Assembly (NCBI GenBank): GCA_964244885.1
Contig: CAXTKD010000003.1
Coordinates: 165,410 to 229,409 of the forward strand
Direction: 5' to 3'
DNA length: 64,000 nt
From: CAXTKD01 sp964244885
GTDB taxonomy: Bacteria; Pseudomonadota; Alphaproteobacteria; Sphingomonadales; Sphingomonadaceae
The notes under the pieces are model-generated. The model had not been told where the DNA came from. It was given only the letters and a program-made list of their open reading frames with translations, and did no database searches. Each line of letters opens with the position of its first letter. Positions within the stretch are counted from its first letter, which is position 1. This document shows, piece by piece, positions 25,159-37,774 of this stretch. The position numbers and the translations under genes were made by a program.

Positions 25159-25262
25159 CCGTTCGTCCTGAGCTTGTCGGTCGGAGACCGGCCGAAGGCC
25201 AACGACGTAGTCGCTCAGCAATCGGAGCGCGCCACGTGGTTCGACAGGCTCACCACGAACGG
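25159..25262. repeat. Two-hairpin intergenic repeat, copy 5 (degenerate)
   Basis: Same orientation as copy 1: CCGTTCGTCCTGAGCTTGTC at the left and CGACAGGCTCACCACGAACG at the right. The first hairpin is broken by changes (GGTCGGAGACCGGCCGAAGG). It lies between tsf and pyrH, upstream of the ATT-start pyrH gene. Confidence 0.85.
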
Positions 25263-25286
25263 AGGTGGGAGCGGCGGTTGGGGCCC

Positions 25287-26231
25287 TTAGACCGGCGGCT
25301 TGGCCGGAACCCCCGACGCCGCCGCGACTTCCGCCGCGAAGTCCGATGCCGCCTTCTCGATGCCCTCGCCGAGCTGGAAGCGGACGAAGGCCTTGAGCGC
25401 GATCGGGCTGCCCGCCGCCTTGCCCGCCGCCGCGACGACATCGGCGACCTTGGTCTTGCCGTCGATCACGAACAGCTGGCCGAGCAGCGTGTTTTCCGCC
25501 GCGAACTTGCGGATGCCGCCCTCGATCATCTTCTCGACGATGTCGGCCGGCTTGCCCGACGCTGCCGCCTTCTCGCGGGCGATGGCGCGCTCGCGCTCGA
25601 CGACTGCCGGGTCGAGGTCGGCCTCGGCGAGCGCCAGCGGGTTGGCTGCGGCAATATGCATCGCGATCTGCTTGCCCAGCGCTTCGAGCTGGTCGGCCGG
25701 CGCTTCGCTCTCGAGCGCGACGAGCACGCCGATCTTACCGAGGCCCGGCGCGGTCGCGTTATGCGTGTAGGCCGAGACGACGCCCTGGCCGACCTCGACC
25801 ACCGTGGCGCGGCGCAGAGACTGGTTCTCGCCGATCGTCGCGATGTTGTTGGTCAACACTTCCTGCACGGTGCCACCGTCCGGATAGGCGGCGTTCAGAA
25901 GCGCGCCGACATCCGACGCGCCGCCGTCCAGCGCCAGCTTCGTGACGTTGCGGACAAACGCCTGGAACTGCTCGTTCTTGGCGACGAAATCGGTCTCGGA
26001 GTTGACCTCGACGACCGCGCCCTTGGTGCCCTCGACGGCAACGCCGACAAGACCCTCGGCGGCGGTGCGGCCGGCCTTCTTGGCGGCGGCAGCGAGACCC
26101 TTGGTGCGGAGCCAGTCGATGCTGGCCTCCATGTCGCCATCGTTCTCCATCAGCGCCTTGCGGCAATCCATCATGCCCGCGCCAGTGCGCTCGCGCAGAT
26201 CCTTGGTGAGGGCGGCGGTGACTTCAGCCAT
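25287..26231 (-). CDS. tsf: Translation elongation factor Ts
   Basis: Nucleotide exchange factor for EF-Tu. The 314-residue product starts MAEVTAALTKDLRERTGAGMMDCRKAL, the highly conserved N-terminal domain. The core motif AAEGLVGVAVEGTKGAVVEVNSETDFVAKNEQF follows. The ATG at 26231 is chosen; an in-frame extension to 26327 runs through a dispersed repeat and has no family similarity. It follows rpsB on the same strand, as in nearly all bacteria, but is separated from it by an inverted repeat element. Confidence 0.97.
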   Translation of the reverse strand: MAEVTAALTKDLRERTGAGMMDCRKALMENDGDMEASIDWLRTKGLAAAAKKAGRTAAEGLVGVAVEGTKGAVVEVNSETDFVAKNEQFQAFVRNVTKLALDGGASDVGALLNAAYPDGGTVQEVLTNNIATIGENQSLRRATVVEVGQGVVSAYTHNATAPGLGKIGVLVALESEAPADQLEALGKQIAMHIAAANPLALAEADLDPAVVERERAIAREKAAASGKPADIVEKMIEGGIRKFAAENTLLGQLFVIDGKTKVADVVAAAGKAAGSPIALKAFVRFQLGEGIEKAASDFAAEVAAASGVPAKPPV

Positions 26232-26281
26232 CGTGTCGTTCCTTCGTGCAAATGAGGTGCGAGCTAACTCGCAAACAAAAG

Positions 26282-26399
26282 CGTCATCCCCGCGAACGCG
26301 GGGACCCATGAACACGACGCTGCGCAATAGAACGCGGCACTGTTACGGCGAAACACCGAGGGATGGTGTTCATGGGTCCCCGCGTTCGCGGGGATGACG
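26282..26399. repeat. Inverted repeat element with 34-bp perfect arms, copy 1
   Basis: The arm at 26282-26315 (starting CGTCATCCCCGCGAAC) is repeated exactly in inverse at 26366-26399. Each arm is itself a hairpin: CCCCGC-GAAC-GCGGGG. It sits between rpsB and tsf. A relative with a co-varied stem is at 27323. Confidence 0.93.
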
Positions 26400-26407
26400 G
26401 CATGTGG

Positions 26408-27172
26408 TTAAGCCGAAGCCTCAGCTAAAGCGGCCTCTTCGGGCGGCTGCACCATCGCGCCGATGTCGATGCCCTGGTCGCGCTGGCGGCCCTGGCGGCC
26501 GTCGGCGATCGCCTCGGCAATCGCGCCGACGTAGAGCTGGATGGCGCGCGCCGCGTCGTCGTTGCCCGGGACCGGGAAGGCGATGCCGGCCGGATCGGTG
26601 TTCGAATCGAGGATCGCGACGACGGGGATGCCAAGCACGTTGGCTTCCTTGACCGCCAGCTCTTCCTTGTTGGTGTCGATGATGAAGATGACGTCCGGCA
26701 GCCCGCCCATGTCGCGGATGCCGCCGAGCGACAGCTCGAACTTGTCGCGCTCGCGGGTGAGCTTCAGGACTTCCTTCTTGGTGAGGCCCGCGGTGTCGCC
26801 CGAGAGCTGCTCCTCAAGCTGCTTGAAGCGCTTGATCGAGCCCGAAATGGTCTTCCAGTTGGTCAGCATGCCGCCGAGCCAGCGGTGATTGACGAAATGC
26901 TGCCCCGAACGGCGCGCCGCCTCGGCGATCGGCTCCTGCGCCTGGCGCTTGGTGCCGACGAACAGGACCTTGCCGCCCGACGCGACGGTCGAACGGACGA
27001 AGTCGAGAGCGCGCGCGAACAGCGGCACGGTCTGCGACAGGTCGATGATGTGAACGCCGTTGCGCTCGCCGAAAATATACGGCTTCATCTTCGGATTCCA
27101 CCGATGAGTCTGGTGGCCGAAATGGGCGCCTGATTCCAAAAGCTGCTGCATCGTCACGACGGGTGCCGCCAT
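26408..27172 (-). CDS. rpsB: 30S ribosomal protein S2
   Basis: Small-subunit protein uS2, 254 residues. Family motifs are MQQLLESGAHFGHQTHRWNPKM near the N-terminus, GTKRQAQEPIAEAA, VNHRWLGGMLTNWKTI and PDVIFIIDTNKEELAVKEA. The C-terminus carries an acidic Ala/Glu tail (QPPEEAALAEASA) as in other alphaproteobacteria. It heads the large minus-strand cluster through tsf and pyrH to fabZ. Confidence 0.97.
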   Translation of the reverse strand: MAAPVVTMQQLLESGAHFGHQTHRWNPKMKPYIFGERNGVHIIDLSQTVPLFARALDFVRSTVASGGKVLFVGTKRQAQEPIAEAARRSGQHFVNHRWLGGMLTNWKTISGSIKRFKQLEEQLSGDTAGLTKKEVLKLTRERDKFELSLGGIRDMGGLPDVIFIIDTNKEELAVKEANVLGIPVVAILDSNTDPAGIAFPVPGNDDAARAIQLYVGAIAEAIADGRQGRQRDQGIDIGAMVQPPEEAALAEASA

Positions 27173-27322
27173 GTCCGTTCTCCTATACCGGTTGTGCCTC
27201 GGCAGGGGTTAGCGGTGACGTGAATCGCCGCACCGGGAAGGCAGCCCCTGCCTGTGTGATGGCGGGCGACTTAGGGGGGAATGGCGGAAAAGGCAACCCC
27301 GGCTCGTCCCGTCTCCCAACCC

Positions 27323-27438
27323 CGTCATCCCGGCGAAAGCCGGGACCCATGAACACGATTTGCGAAGGAAGCGGCTCCGACGTGGGAGCGGTTCTTTTCG
27401 ACCTGTGTTCATGGGTCCCGGCTTTCGCCGGGATGACG
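27323..27438. repeat. Inverted repeat element with 34-bp arms, copy 2
   Basis: The arms at 27323-27356 and 27405-27438 are exact inverse copies. Each contains the hairpin CCCGGC-GAAA-GCCGGG. Compared with copy 1 the stem differs by paired changes and the flanking GACCCATGAACAC is identical. It lies four bases beyond the dnaE stop, between dnaE and rpsB. Confidence 0.93.
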
Positions 27439-27441
27439 GCA

Positions 27442-30927
<3,486 letters not shown>

Positions 30928-31091
30928 GGCGCGATTGTCGCCGATGCCGCCCGAGTCTGGCAATCAGCCTGCAGCGGAATGTTGGGGACAATTCCGCGCT
31001 CGCGGCGGTATGTCGAGCTGATGCGCGCCCTGTTCTACAAGCTGGCCGATCCCTTTCGCTCGGGCTCGCGGCGCTCGGCGCGGCCGCTGCC

Positions 31092-31761
<670 letters not shown>

Positions 31762-31769
<8 letters not shown>

Positions 31770-33009
31770 AGCGCAGCACCTGCACCGGATCGGTGCTCGC
31801 GGCCTTCCACGCTGGATAGAGCGTCGCGAGGAAGGACAGCAGCAGCGACATCAGCACGATGCCGACGACCTGCATCGGGTCGGTCTTCGATGGAAGCTCG
31901 GTCAGGTAGCGGATCGACGGGTCCCAGAGGTTGGCGCCGGTCATCCGCGATACGCCCGCGACGATGCCCTCGCGGTAGTAGAGCAAGGCGAAGCCGAGGA
32001 TGAGGCCGAGCAGGATGCCAAGGCCGCCGATGATCGTGCCGACGGTCATGAACACCCGCATCAACGCGCCGCGCGTCGCGCCCATCGTCCGCAGGATCGC
32101 GATGTCGCGCGTCTTGGCGCGGACCAGCATGATCAGGCTCGACAGGATATTGAAGACCGCGACGAGGATTATGATCGACAGGACCCAGAACATCACCGTG
32201 CGCTCGACGACCAAGGCCTCGAACAGCTCCGAGTTCATCTGCTCCCAGGTCTGGACGACCGCCTGGCCCCTGATCTTCGGCAGGATCGGCGACAGGATGG
32301 CGTTCACCTGGTCGGGGTCGCGGGTCACCACCTCGATCATGCCGACCGAATCGCCCATGCCGAGCAGGATCTGCGCCTGCGGCATCGGCATAACGACGAA
32401 CGCCTTGTCGTAGTCGAAGATGCCGACCTCGAAGATCGCGGCGATGCGGTAGGCGACGATGCGCGGCGCGGTGCCGAACGGCGTCACCTGCCCTTGCGGC
32501 GAGATCAGGCTGATCGTGTCGCCGATCGTCGCGCCGAGCGCCTCGGCGAGCCGGCTGCCGATCGCCACCTGGTCGACGCCCTTCGCGACGTCGGCGAGGC
32601 TCCCAGCCTTCACATTGTCCCGGATCACTGGCGTGCCGGCGATGTCCGCCGGCGTCATGCCGCGCACCAGCACGCCCTCAACCCGGTTGTTGAACGCCGC
32701 CATCAGCGGCTGCTCGATCAGCGGCGTCGCGGTGACGACGCCGGGAAGCGCTTTCACCTCGCGCGAAATGATCCGCCAGTCGTCGAGACGGCCGCCATAG
32801 CCCTGCACCACCGCATGGCCGTTCAGCCCCATGATCCGGTCGAACAACTCGGCGCGAAAGCCGTTCATCACCGACATCACCGCGATCAGCGCCGCGACGC
32901 CCAAGGCCACCGCGATCAGCGAGATCGACGCGACGAGGAAGATGAACCCTTCCCCCCTGCCCGGCAGCAGGTAGCGCTTGGCGATCATCCGCTCGTAGCG
33001 GTTGATCAT
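31762..33009 (-). CDS. lolC: Lipoprotein-releasing ABC transporter permease LolC/LolE
   Basis: Inner-membrane permease of the Lol system, 415 residues. The architecture is the standard one: an N-terminal membrane helix (GFIFLVASISLIAVALGVAALIAVMSVMNGF), a long periplasmic domain (about 60-265), and three C-terminal helices beginning FWVLSIIILVAVFNILSSLIMLV. The family motif KTRDIAILRTMGA is present. As in other alphaproteobacteria one permease gene probably serves in place of separate lolC and lolE. The gene ends ATGAG... within lolD. Confidence 0.95.
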
Positions 33010-33052
33010 GGCCGGGCCTTCCGCTTTGCGGCAGACGCGCCCGCACGAACCT

Positions 33053-33134
33053 CCGTTCGTGGTGAGCCTGTCGAACCACGTGGCGCGCTCGGACGCTGAG
33101 CGACTACGTCCTTCGACAAGCTCAGGACGAACGG
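33053..33134. repeat. Two-hairpin intergenic repeat, copy 6
   Basis: Runs from CCGTTCGTGGTGAGCCTG to GCTCAGGACGAACGG, the orientation of copies 3 and 4. It separates proS from the lolC/lolD pair. Confidence 0.88.
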
Positions 33135-33160
33135 GAACGGGGGTGCGGAGTTGGAGATCG

Positions 33161-34477
33161 TCAAGCCGTCAACCGCGCCAGCGCGCTTTCGAGGCTGACG
33201 TCTTCCCTGGTCCCGTCCCGCCGGTTCTTGAGCTCGACGGTGCCCGCAGCAATGCCCTTCGGGCCGATCACGACCTGCCAGGGCAGCCCGATCAGGTCCA
33301 TCGTCGCGAACTTGGCGCCGCCGCGCTCGTCGCGGTCGTCGTAGAGCGCCTCGACGCCCGCCGCATTGAGCTTGGCATAAAGATCGTCGCACGCCGCCGT
33401 GCAGGCCGCATCGTCGGCGCGCATGTTGATCAGGCCGACCTTGTAGGGCGCGACCGCCTCGGGCCAGATGATGCCCTTGTCGTCGTGGAACGCCTCAATG
33501 ATCGCGCCCATCAGACGCGACACGCCGACGCCGTAGCTGCCCATGTGCGGAATGACCTCGGCGCCGCCCGGGCCCTGCACCTTCATCCCCATCGACGCCG
33601 AATATTTGGTGCCGAAGTAGAAGATGTGGCCGACCTCAACGCCGCGCGACTGGCGCAGCTTGCCGCCCGCCTCCGCCTCGCGCGCCGGATCGCGCTTCTC
33701 GTCGGTCGCGGCATAGTCCCTGGTGTAGCCGCCGACGATCGCCTGCAGCCCGTCGACATCGTCGAAATCGACCGAGGACAGCTCCGCCGCGCGCTCCCAG
33801 TTCGAATGGTAGAACACGTCGCTTTCGCCGGTCGGCGCCAGCACGATGAACTCGTGGCTGAGGTCGCCGCCGATCGGGCCGGTGTCGGCCTGCATCGGGA
33901 TGGCGCGCAGGCCCATCCGCGCGAAGGTGTTGAGGTAAGCGACGAACATCCGGTTGTAGCTATGCCGAGCGCCGGCCTCGTCCATGTCGAACGAATAGGC
34001 GTCCTTCATCAGGAACTCGCGACCGCGCATCACGCCGAAGCGCGGGCGAACCTCGTCCCGGAACTTCCACTGGATGTGGTAGAGTGTGCGCGGCAGGTCG
34101 CGGTAGCTGCGCGCCGATTCGCGGAAGATCGCGGTGATCATCTCCTCGTTGGTCGGCCCGAACAGCATCTCGCGCTCGTGCCGGTCGGTGATGCGCAGCA
34201 TCTCGGGGCCGTAAGCGTCGTAGCGGCCGGACTGCTTCCAGAGATCGGCCGACTGCATCGTCGGCATCAGCATCTCGACAGCACCCGCGCGGTCCTGCTC
34301 CTCGCGGACGATCTGCTCGATCTTCTTCAGGACTCGAAGGCCGAGTGGCAGCCAGGCGTAGATGCCCGCCGCGGTCTGGCGGATCAGCCCAGCGCGCAGC
34401 ATCAGCTGGTGACTGACGATCTGCGCGTCGGCGGGCGTTTCCTTGAGGACGGGCAGGAAATATCGGGACAATCGCAT
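33161..34477 (-). CDS. proS: Prolyl-tRNA synthetase
   Basis: Class II synthetase charging tRNA-Pro. At 438 residues it is the short alphaproteobacterial type that lacks the inserted editing domain of the E. coli enzyme. Motif 2/3-type and family segments are GIYAWLPLGLRVLKKIEQIVREE, LYHIQWKFRDEVRPRFGVMRGREF, MQADTGPIGGDLSHEF and the C-terminal anticodon-binding domain (YKVGLINMRADD). It lies upstream of the lolC/lolD pair on the same strand, with a repeat between, suggesting one transcription unit. Confidence 0.96.
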   Translation of the reverse strand: MRLSRYFLPVLKETPADAQIVSHQLMLRAGLIRQTAAGIYAWLPLGLRVLKKIEQIVREEQDRAGAVEMLMPTMQSADLWKQSGRYDAYGPEMLRITDRHEREMLFGPTNEEMITAIFRESARSYRDLPRTLYHIQWKFRDEVRPRFGVMRGREFLMKDAYSFDMDEAGARHSYNRMFVAYLNTFARMGLRAIPMQADTGPIGGDLSHEFIVLAPTGESDVFYHSNWERAAELSSVDFDDVDGLQAIVGGYTRDYAATDEKRDPAREAEAGGKLRQSRGVEVGHIFYFGTKYSASMGMKVQGPGGAEVIPHMGSYGVGVSRLMGAIIEAFHDDKGIIWPEAVAPYKVGLINMRADDAACTAACDDLYAKLNAAGVEALYDDRDERGGAKFATMDLIGLPWQVVIGPKGIAAGTVELKNRRDGTREDVSLESALARLTA

Positions 34478-34671
34478 GCGCGCCCGTCTAGCACGGGCGG
34501 ACGGCTAAGCAACGTGCGCGAAACGGCTGTTGTCGCCGCACCACACCTTCGCGGATTCACCTGAATGGGCGTGACAGGCCGATGACATCCGGAATGGACC
34601 GACTTATGCGTCCCTTGCTCGGGCCGAGGTTCGAGGGAGGAGTACGGCCGGTCAACGGCCGGGGGAGAGCG

Positions 34672-34699
34672 ACGCCCGGGTTAGGGACAGCCCGGGCGT
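34672..34699. terminator. Stem-loop downstream of pyrG
   Basis: ACGCCCGGG at 34672-34680 pairs with CCCGGGCGT at 34691-34699 across a ten-base loop, 28 bases past the pyrG stop. There is no good T-run on the pyrG (minus) side, and only TTCGTTTGT on the plus side, so it is either a weak terminator or an mRNA 3'-end stabiliser. Confidence 0.45.
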
Positions 34700-34727
34700 T
34701 CGTTTGTCCGGGGCTTCCGAACCGCCG

Positions 34728-36356
34728 CTAAACCAGCCGGCTCTGCTTCACCGCCGCCTCGACGAAGCTCGCGAACAGCGGGTGTGGGTCGAACGGTTTG
34801 CTCTTGAGCTCGGGGTGGAACTGGACGCCGACGAACCAGGCGTGGTCGGGGCGCTCGACGATTTCGGGGAGCGCGCCGTCGGGCGACAGGCCAGAGAACA
34901 GCAAGCCGGCCTTTTCCAACGGCTCGCGGAAATGGACGTTGACCTCGTAGCGGTGGCGGTGGCGCTCGCTGATGTCGACGGCGCCGTAGATCGAGGCGGC
35001 GCGGCTGTTCCCGGCGAGGTGCGCCGGATAGGCGCCGAGGCGCATCGTGCCGCCCATCTCGCTGCCTTCGTCGCGCTGCTGCTTGCCCTTGGCGCTGTCC
35101 CACTCGGTGATCAGGCCGACGACCGGCTCCGGAGTCGGGCCGAACTCGGTGGTCGACGCCTTGCCGAAGCCCGCGGTGTTGCGCGCCGCCTCGATGCAGG
35201 CGAGCTGCATGCCCAGGCAGATGCCGAAGAACGGCACGCCGCGCTCGCGCGCGAAGCGGACGGAGGCGATCTTGCCCTCGCTGCCGCGCTCGCCGAAACC
35301 GCCGGGGACAAGGACGCCATGCATCGGCTCCAGCCGCGCGGCGACGTCATCCTGTTCGAACGCCTCGGCGTCGATCCACTTGACGTTGACCTTGACGCGG
35401 TTGGCGATGCCGCCGTGGACCAGCGCCTCGTTCAGCGACTTATAGGCGTCCTGCATGCCCGTGTACTTGCCGACGACGCCGATCGTCACTTCACCCTCTG
35501 GCTGGGTGATGCGGCGCTCGATCTCCTCCCAGCGATGGAGGTCGGGAGCGGGCGCGTCGGTGATCTCGAAGGCGGCGAGCACCTCCGAATCGAGCCCCGC
35601 CTCGTGATATTGCAGCGGCACGGTGTAGATGCTCTTGGCGTCGAGGGCGGGAATAACGGCCTCTTTCCGCACGTTGCAGAACAGCGCGATCTTCGCGCGG
35701 TCGCCTTCGGGGATGGGATGCTCCGAGCGGCAGACCAGCACATGCGGCTGGATGCCGATGCCGCGCAGCTCGGCGACGCTGTGCTGCGTCGGCTTGGTCT
35801 TCAGCTCGCCCGCCGCCGCGATGTACGGCACCAGCGTGCAGTGGATGAAGATCGACTGGCCCCGGCCGAGCTCGTTATGCAGCTGGCGGATGGCTTCCAG
35901 GAACGGCAGGCTCTCGATGTCGCCGACGGTGCCGCCGATCTCGCACAGCACGAAGTCGAGGTCGTCGACCTGCGTCCTGGCGAACGCCTTGATCGCATCG
36001 GTGACGTGCGGGATGACCTGGACCGTCGCGCCGAGATAGTCGCCGCGCCGCTCCTTCGAGATGATGTCGAAATAGACCCGGCCCGAGGTGATGTTGTCGC
36101 TCTGCCGCGACGGCACGCCGGTGAAGCGCTCGTAGTGGCCGAGGTCGAGGTCGGTCTCGGCGCCGTCGTCGGTGACGTAGACCTCGCCGTGCTGATAGGG
36201 GCTCATCGTTCCCGGATCGACGTTGAGATAGGGGTCGAACTTGCGGATGCGGACCTTGTAGCCGCGCGCCTGCAGCAGCGCCGCCAGCGACGCCGCCATC
36301 AGACCCTTGCCAAGCGACGAGACCACGCCGCCGGTTATGAAAATGAACCGCGCCAT
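34728..36356 (-). CDS. pyrG: CTP synthase
   Basis: Aminates UTP to CTP using glutamine. The 542-residue protein has the N-terminal synthetase domain (MARFIFITGGVVSSLGKGLMA P-loop-like start, then KFDPYLNVDPGTMSPYQHGEV). The C-terminal class I glutamine amidotransferase domain has the nucleophile Cys in FFGICLGMQLAC and the His/Glu pair in VQFHPELKSKPF. It reads on the minus strand between the PEP-CTERM gene and proS. CTP is also the cosubstrate expected for the cytidylyltransferase-like gene at 56.5 kb. Confidence 0.97.
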   Translation of the reverse strand: MARFIFITGGVVSSLGKGLMAASLAALLQARGYKVRIRKFDPYLNVDPGTMSPYQHGEVYVTDDGAETDLDLGHYERFTGVPSRQSDNITSGRVYFDIISKERRGDYLGATVQVIPHVTDAIKAFARTQVDDLDFVLCEIGGTVGDIESLPFLEAIRQLHNELGRGQSIFIHCTLVPYIAAAGELKTKPTQHSVAELRGIGIQPHVLVCRSEHPIPEGDRAKIALFCNVRKEAVIPALDAKSIYTVPLQYHEAGLDSEVLAAFEITDAPAPDLHRWEEIERRITQPEGEVTIGVVGKYTGMQDAYKSLNEALVHGGIANRVKVNVKWIDAEAFEQDDVAARLEPMHGVLVPGGFGERGSEGKIASVRFARERGVPFFGICLGMQLACIEAARNTAGFGKASTTEFGPTPEPVVGLITEWDSAKGKQQRDEGSEMGGTMRLGAYPAHLAGNSRAASIYGAVDISERHRHRYEVNVHFREPLEKAGLLFSGLSPDGALPEIVERPDHAWFVGVQFHPELKSKPFDPHPLFASFVEAAVKQSRLV

Positions 36357-36439
36357 GGGAGGAAAGCTTTAGAGCATGATGGCCCGGCAGCGCCAGCGCG
36401 CCGGCGCGATAAGATGTGGATAAGGTCGGAAAACGGAAA

Positions 36440-36465
36440 CGGCCGGAGCATCGCTGCCCCGGCCG
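36440..36465 (-). terminator. Intrinsic terminator after the PEP-CTERM gene
   Basis: Ten-base-pair stem (CGGCCGGAGC on the plus strand at 36440-36449 with GCCCCGGCCG at 36456-36465, one G-T pair) and a six-base loop. On the minus strand it is followed by TTTCCGTTTTCC. It lies about 24 bases beyond the stop codon at 36489. Confidence 0.8.
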
Positions 36466-36488
36466 GTCGCATGACGAAGAAGGAAGGA

Positions 36489-37079
36489 CTAGGCGCGGCG
36501 GCGGCGCGCCAGGCCGAGGCCGATAGCGCCGAGGCCGAACAGGCCGAGCATCGCCGGCTCGGGCACTTCCGCGGCGTCGGAGAAGGTGATGTTGTCGACG
36601 GCTTCGATCAGGCCGATCGGCGCGCCGCTGGCGTTGCCGTACCAGAAAAAGGCCTGGTCGAAGGTGACGCCGTTGATCCCGATCGACTGATCCATCACGT
36701 CGTTGCGGTTGAGCGTCACCGAGGTCGCGCTGACCTGGATACCGCCGAGCCACAGCGTCAGCCATGCCTGATCGGTGGCGGAAGTGTAGCCCGGATCATC
36801 GTTGCCGAAGGTCATGCTGATGTCGGTCGCGTTGGTCGCGAAGTCCATCTGCAGCCGGCTAACGTCGTCGCCAGAAATGATCAGCGACAGGCCGTTGGTC
36901 TGGGCGCCGCCATTCTGGACGGACAGGTTCGCGCCCATCGTGTCGGTGAACGTCACGCCCGCGACGGTGTAGCCGTTGGGCTTGCCACCGCTGCTTTGGT
37001 CTTCGAAGTCGATGGTCGTGGCCAGAGCCGGCGCGGCGAAAGCGGTTGCGAGCAGGCCGGTGATCAGAAGCTTCTTCAC
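36489..37079 (-). CDS. PEP-CTERM sorting-domain exported protein
   Basis: A 196-residue secreted protein. It has a Sec signal peptide (KKLLITGLLATAFAAPALA), a beta-rich middle with a conserved-looking start (TIDFEDQSSGGKPNGYTVAG), and a C-terminal PEP-CTERM tail: VPEPAMLGLFGLGAIGLGLA followed by RRRRA. Such tails are recognised and cleaved by an exosortase; none is encoded in this window. The start is GTG at 37079. A sigma-54-type promoter (37117-37132) and inverted repeats lie upstream and a clear terminator lies downstream, so it is a single-gene unit. PEP-CTERM proteins are generally linked to exopolysaccharide or biofilm matrices; this one's function is unknown. Confidence 0.9.
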   Translation of the reverse strand: MKKLLITGLLATAFAAPALATTIDFEDQSSGGKPNGYTVAGVTFTDTMGANLSVQNGGAQTNGLSLIISGDDVSRLQMDFATNATDISMTFGNDDPGYTSATDQAWLTLWLGGIQVSATSVTLNRNDVMDQSIGINGVTFDQAFFWYGNASGAPIGLIEAVDNITFSDAAEVPEPAMLGLFGLGAIGLGLARRRRA

Positions 37080-37116
37080 GGTTAGTCCCCAACGTTAGTG
37101 TCCCGGAACGAACCCA

Positions 37117-37132
37117 AGCAAGGGTTAGGCCA
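37117..37132 (-). promoter_or_regulatory. Sigma-54 (RpoN) type -24/-12 promoter of the PEP-CTERM gene
   Basis: On the minus strand the sequence TGGCCTAACCCTTGCT matches the RpoN consensus TGGC-N8-TTGC(A/T) at the exact spacing between GG and GC. The predicted transcription start is near 37106, leaving a leader of about 27 bases before the GTG at 37079. Sigma-54 control of PEP-CTERM genes through the PrsK-PrsR system is known in other proteobacteria, which agrees with this reading. Confidence 0.65.
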
Positions 37133-37141
37133 GCATCAGCA

Positions 37142-37221
37142 TTTACAGTTATTTTAGAGGGTTAATAAGTTTTGAGTAAAACGCCAAGTTTGGAACTGTA
37201 AAGTTTTTCGACTCTTGGCGT
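37142..37221. promoter_or_regulatory. Two inverted repeats upstream of the sigma-54 promoter (candidate enhancer)
   Basis: TTTACAGTT (37142-37150) is matched in inverse by AACTGTAAA (37194-37202), and ACGCCAAG (37181-37188) by CTTGGCGT (37214-37221). The region is AT-rich and lies 10-90 bases upstream of the -24 element. This is where an enhancer-binding activator would sit. Which regulator binds is unknown. Confidence 0.45.
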
Positions 37222-37287
37222 GACTGGCACAAGAAAAACGCGCCGGGATTCCAGGGTGGAATCTCGCAGCGATGCGGAGCGTTGCCG

Positions 37288-37704
37288 CTATTTGGCGAGC
37301 GGGACGCTGTCCGCGGGCGCCGCCGGCTGCGCCGAGCCGGGTGCGTCGGGTGTCGCGCCGGGAACGCCGGGCAGCACGCCCGGCGCGGGCTGGCCGGTGC
37401 CGAGCGGCGGGCCGCCGGCGGGCTGGCTCTCGACCGGCGCGGACTTGGCGAGCGTCGTGTCGATCGGGCGGCTGCCCTTGTCGCGGCCTTCGAGGAAGGC
37501 GAGCAGGATGCTGGTACCGATGAACAGCGCCGCGAGGACGGTGGTCGCGCGGGTCAGCAGGTTGGCGGCGCCGCGCGCCGTCATCAGCCCGGCAGGCCCC
37601 GCGCCGATGCCGAGGCCGCCGCCTTCCGAGCGCTGGATCAGGATGACGCCGACCAGCGCGATGGCGATCAGCGTGTGGATGACGAGGATGAAGGTGACGA
37701 GCAT
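37288..37704 (-). CDS. secG: Protein translocase subunit SecG
   Basis: Accessory membrane subunit of the SecYEG translocon. The 138-residue protein has two membrane helices (TFILVIHTLIAIALVGVILI and NLLTRATTVLAALFIGTSIL). Between them is the conserved loop QRSEGGGLGIGAGPAGLM, the family signature. A long Pro/Ala/Gly-rich C-terminal tail (about residues 80-138) is usual in alphaproteobacteria. It lies downstream of tpiA on the same strand, separated by a GC-rich inverted repeat; the tpiA-secG-pyrG order is common in the class. Confidence 0.94.
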   Translation of the reverse strand: MLVTFILVIHTLIAIALVGVILIQRSEGGGLGIGAGPAGLMTARGAANLLTRATTVLAALFIGTSILLAFLEGRDKGSRPIDTTLAKSAPVESQPAGGPPLGTGQPAPGVLPGVPGATPDAPGSAQPAAPADSVPLAK

Positions 37705-37774
37705 GGCGGCGATTTAGGGTGAGTGGGGGCGAAAGGCAAATGGCTCTCCCATTCTCCCAAATCCCCTCGCCAGC

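Noticed and set aside
26282..27438. Regularly shared short sequences around rpsB considered as a CRISPR-like array.
   Set aside because: They are two pairs of inverted arms, not direct repeats with uniform spacers, and no cas genes are present.
37225..37241. TGGCAC on the plus strand in the PEP-CTERM upstream region as a second sigma-54 site.
   Set aside because: No TTGC follows at the required distance (AAGAAAAACGC instead).
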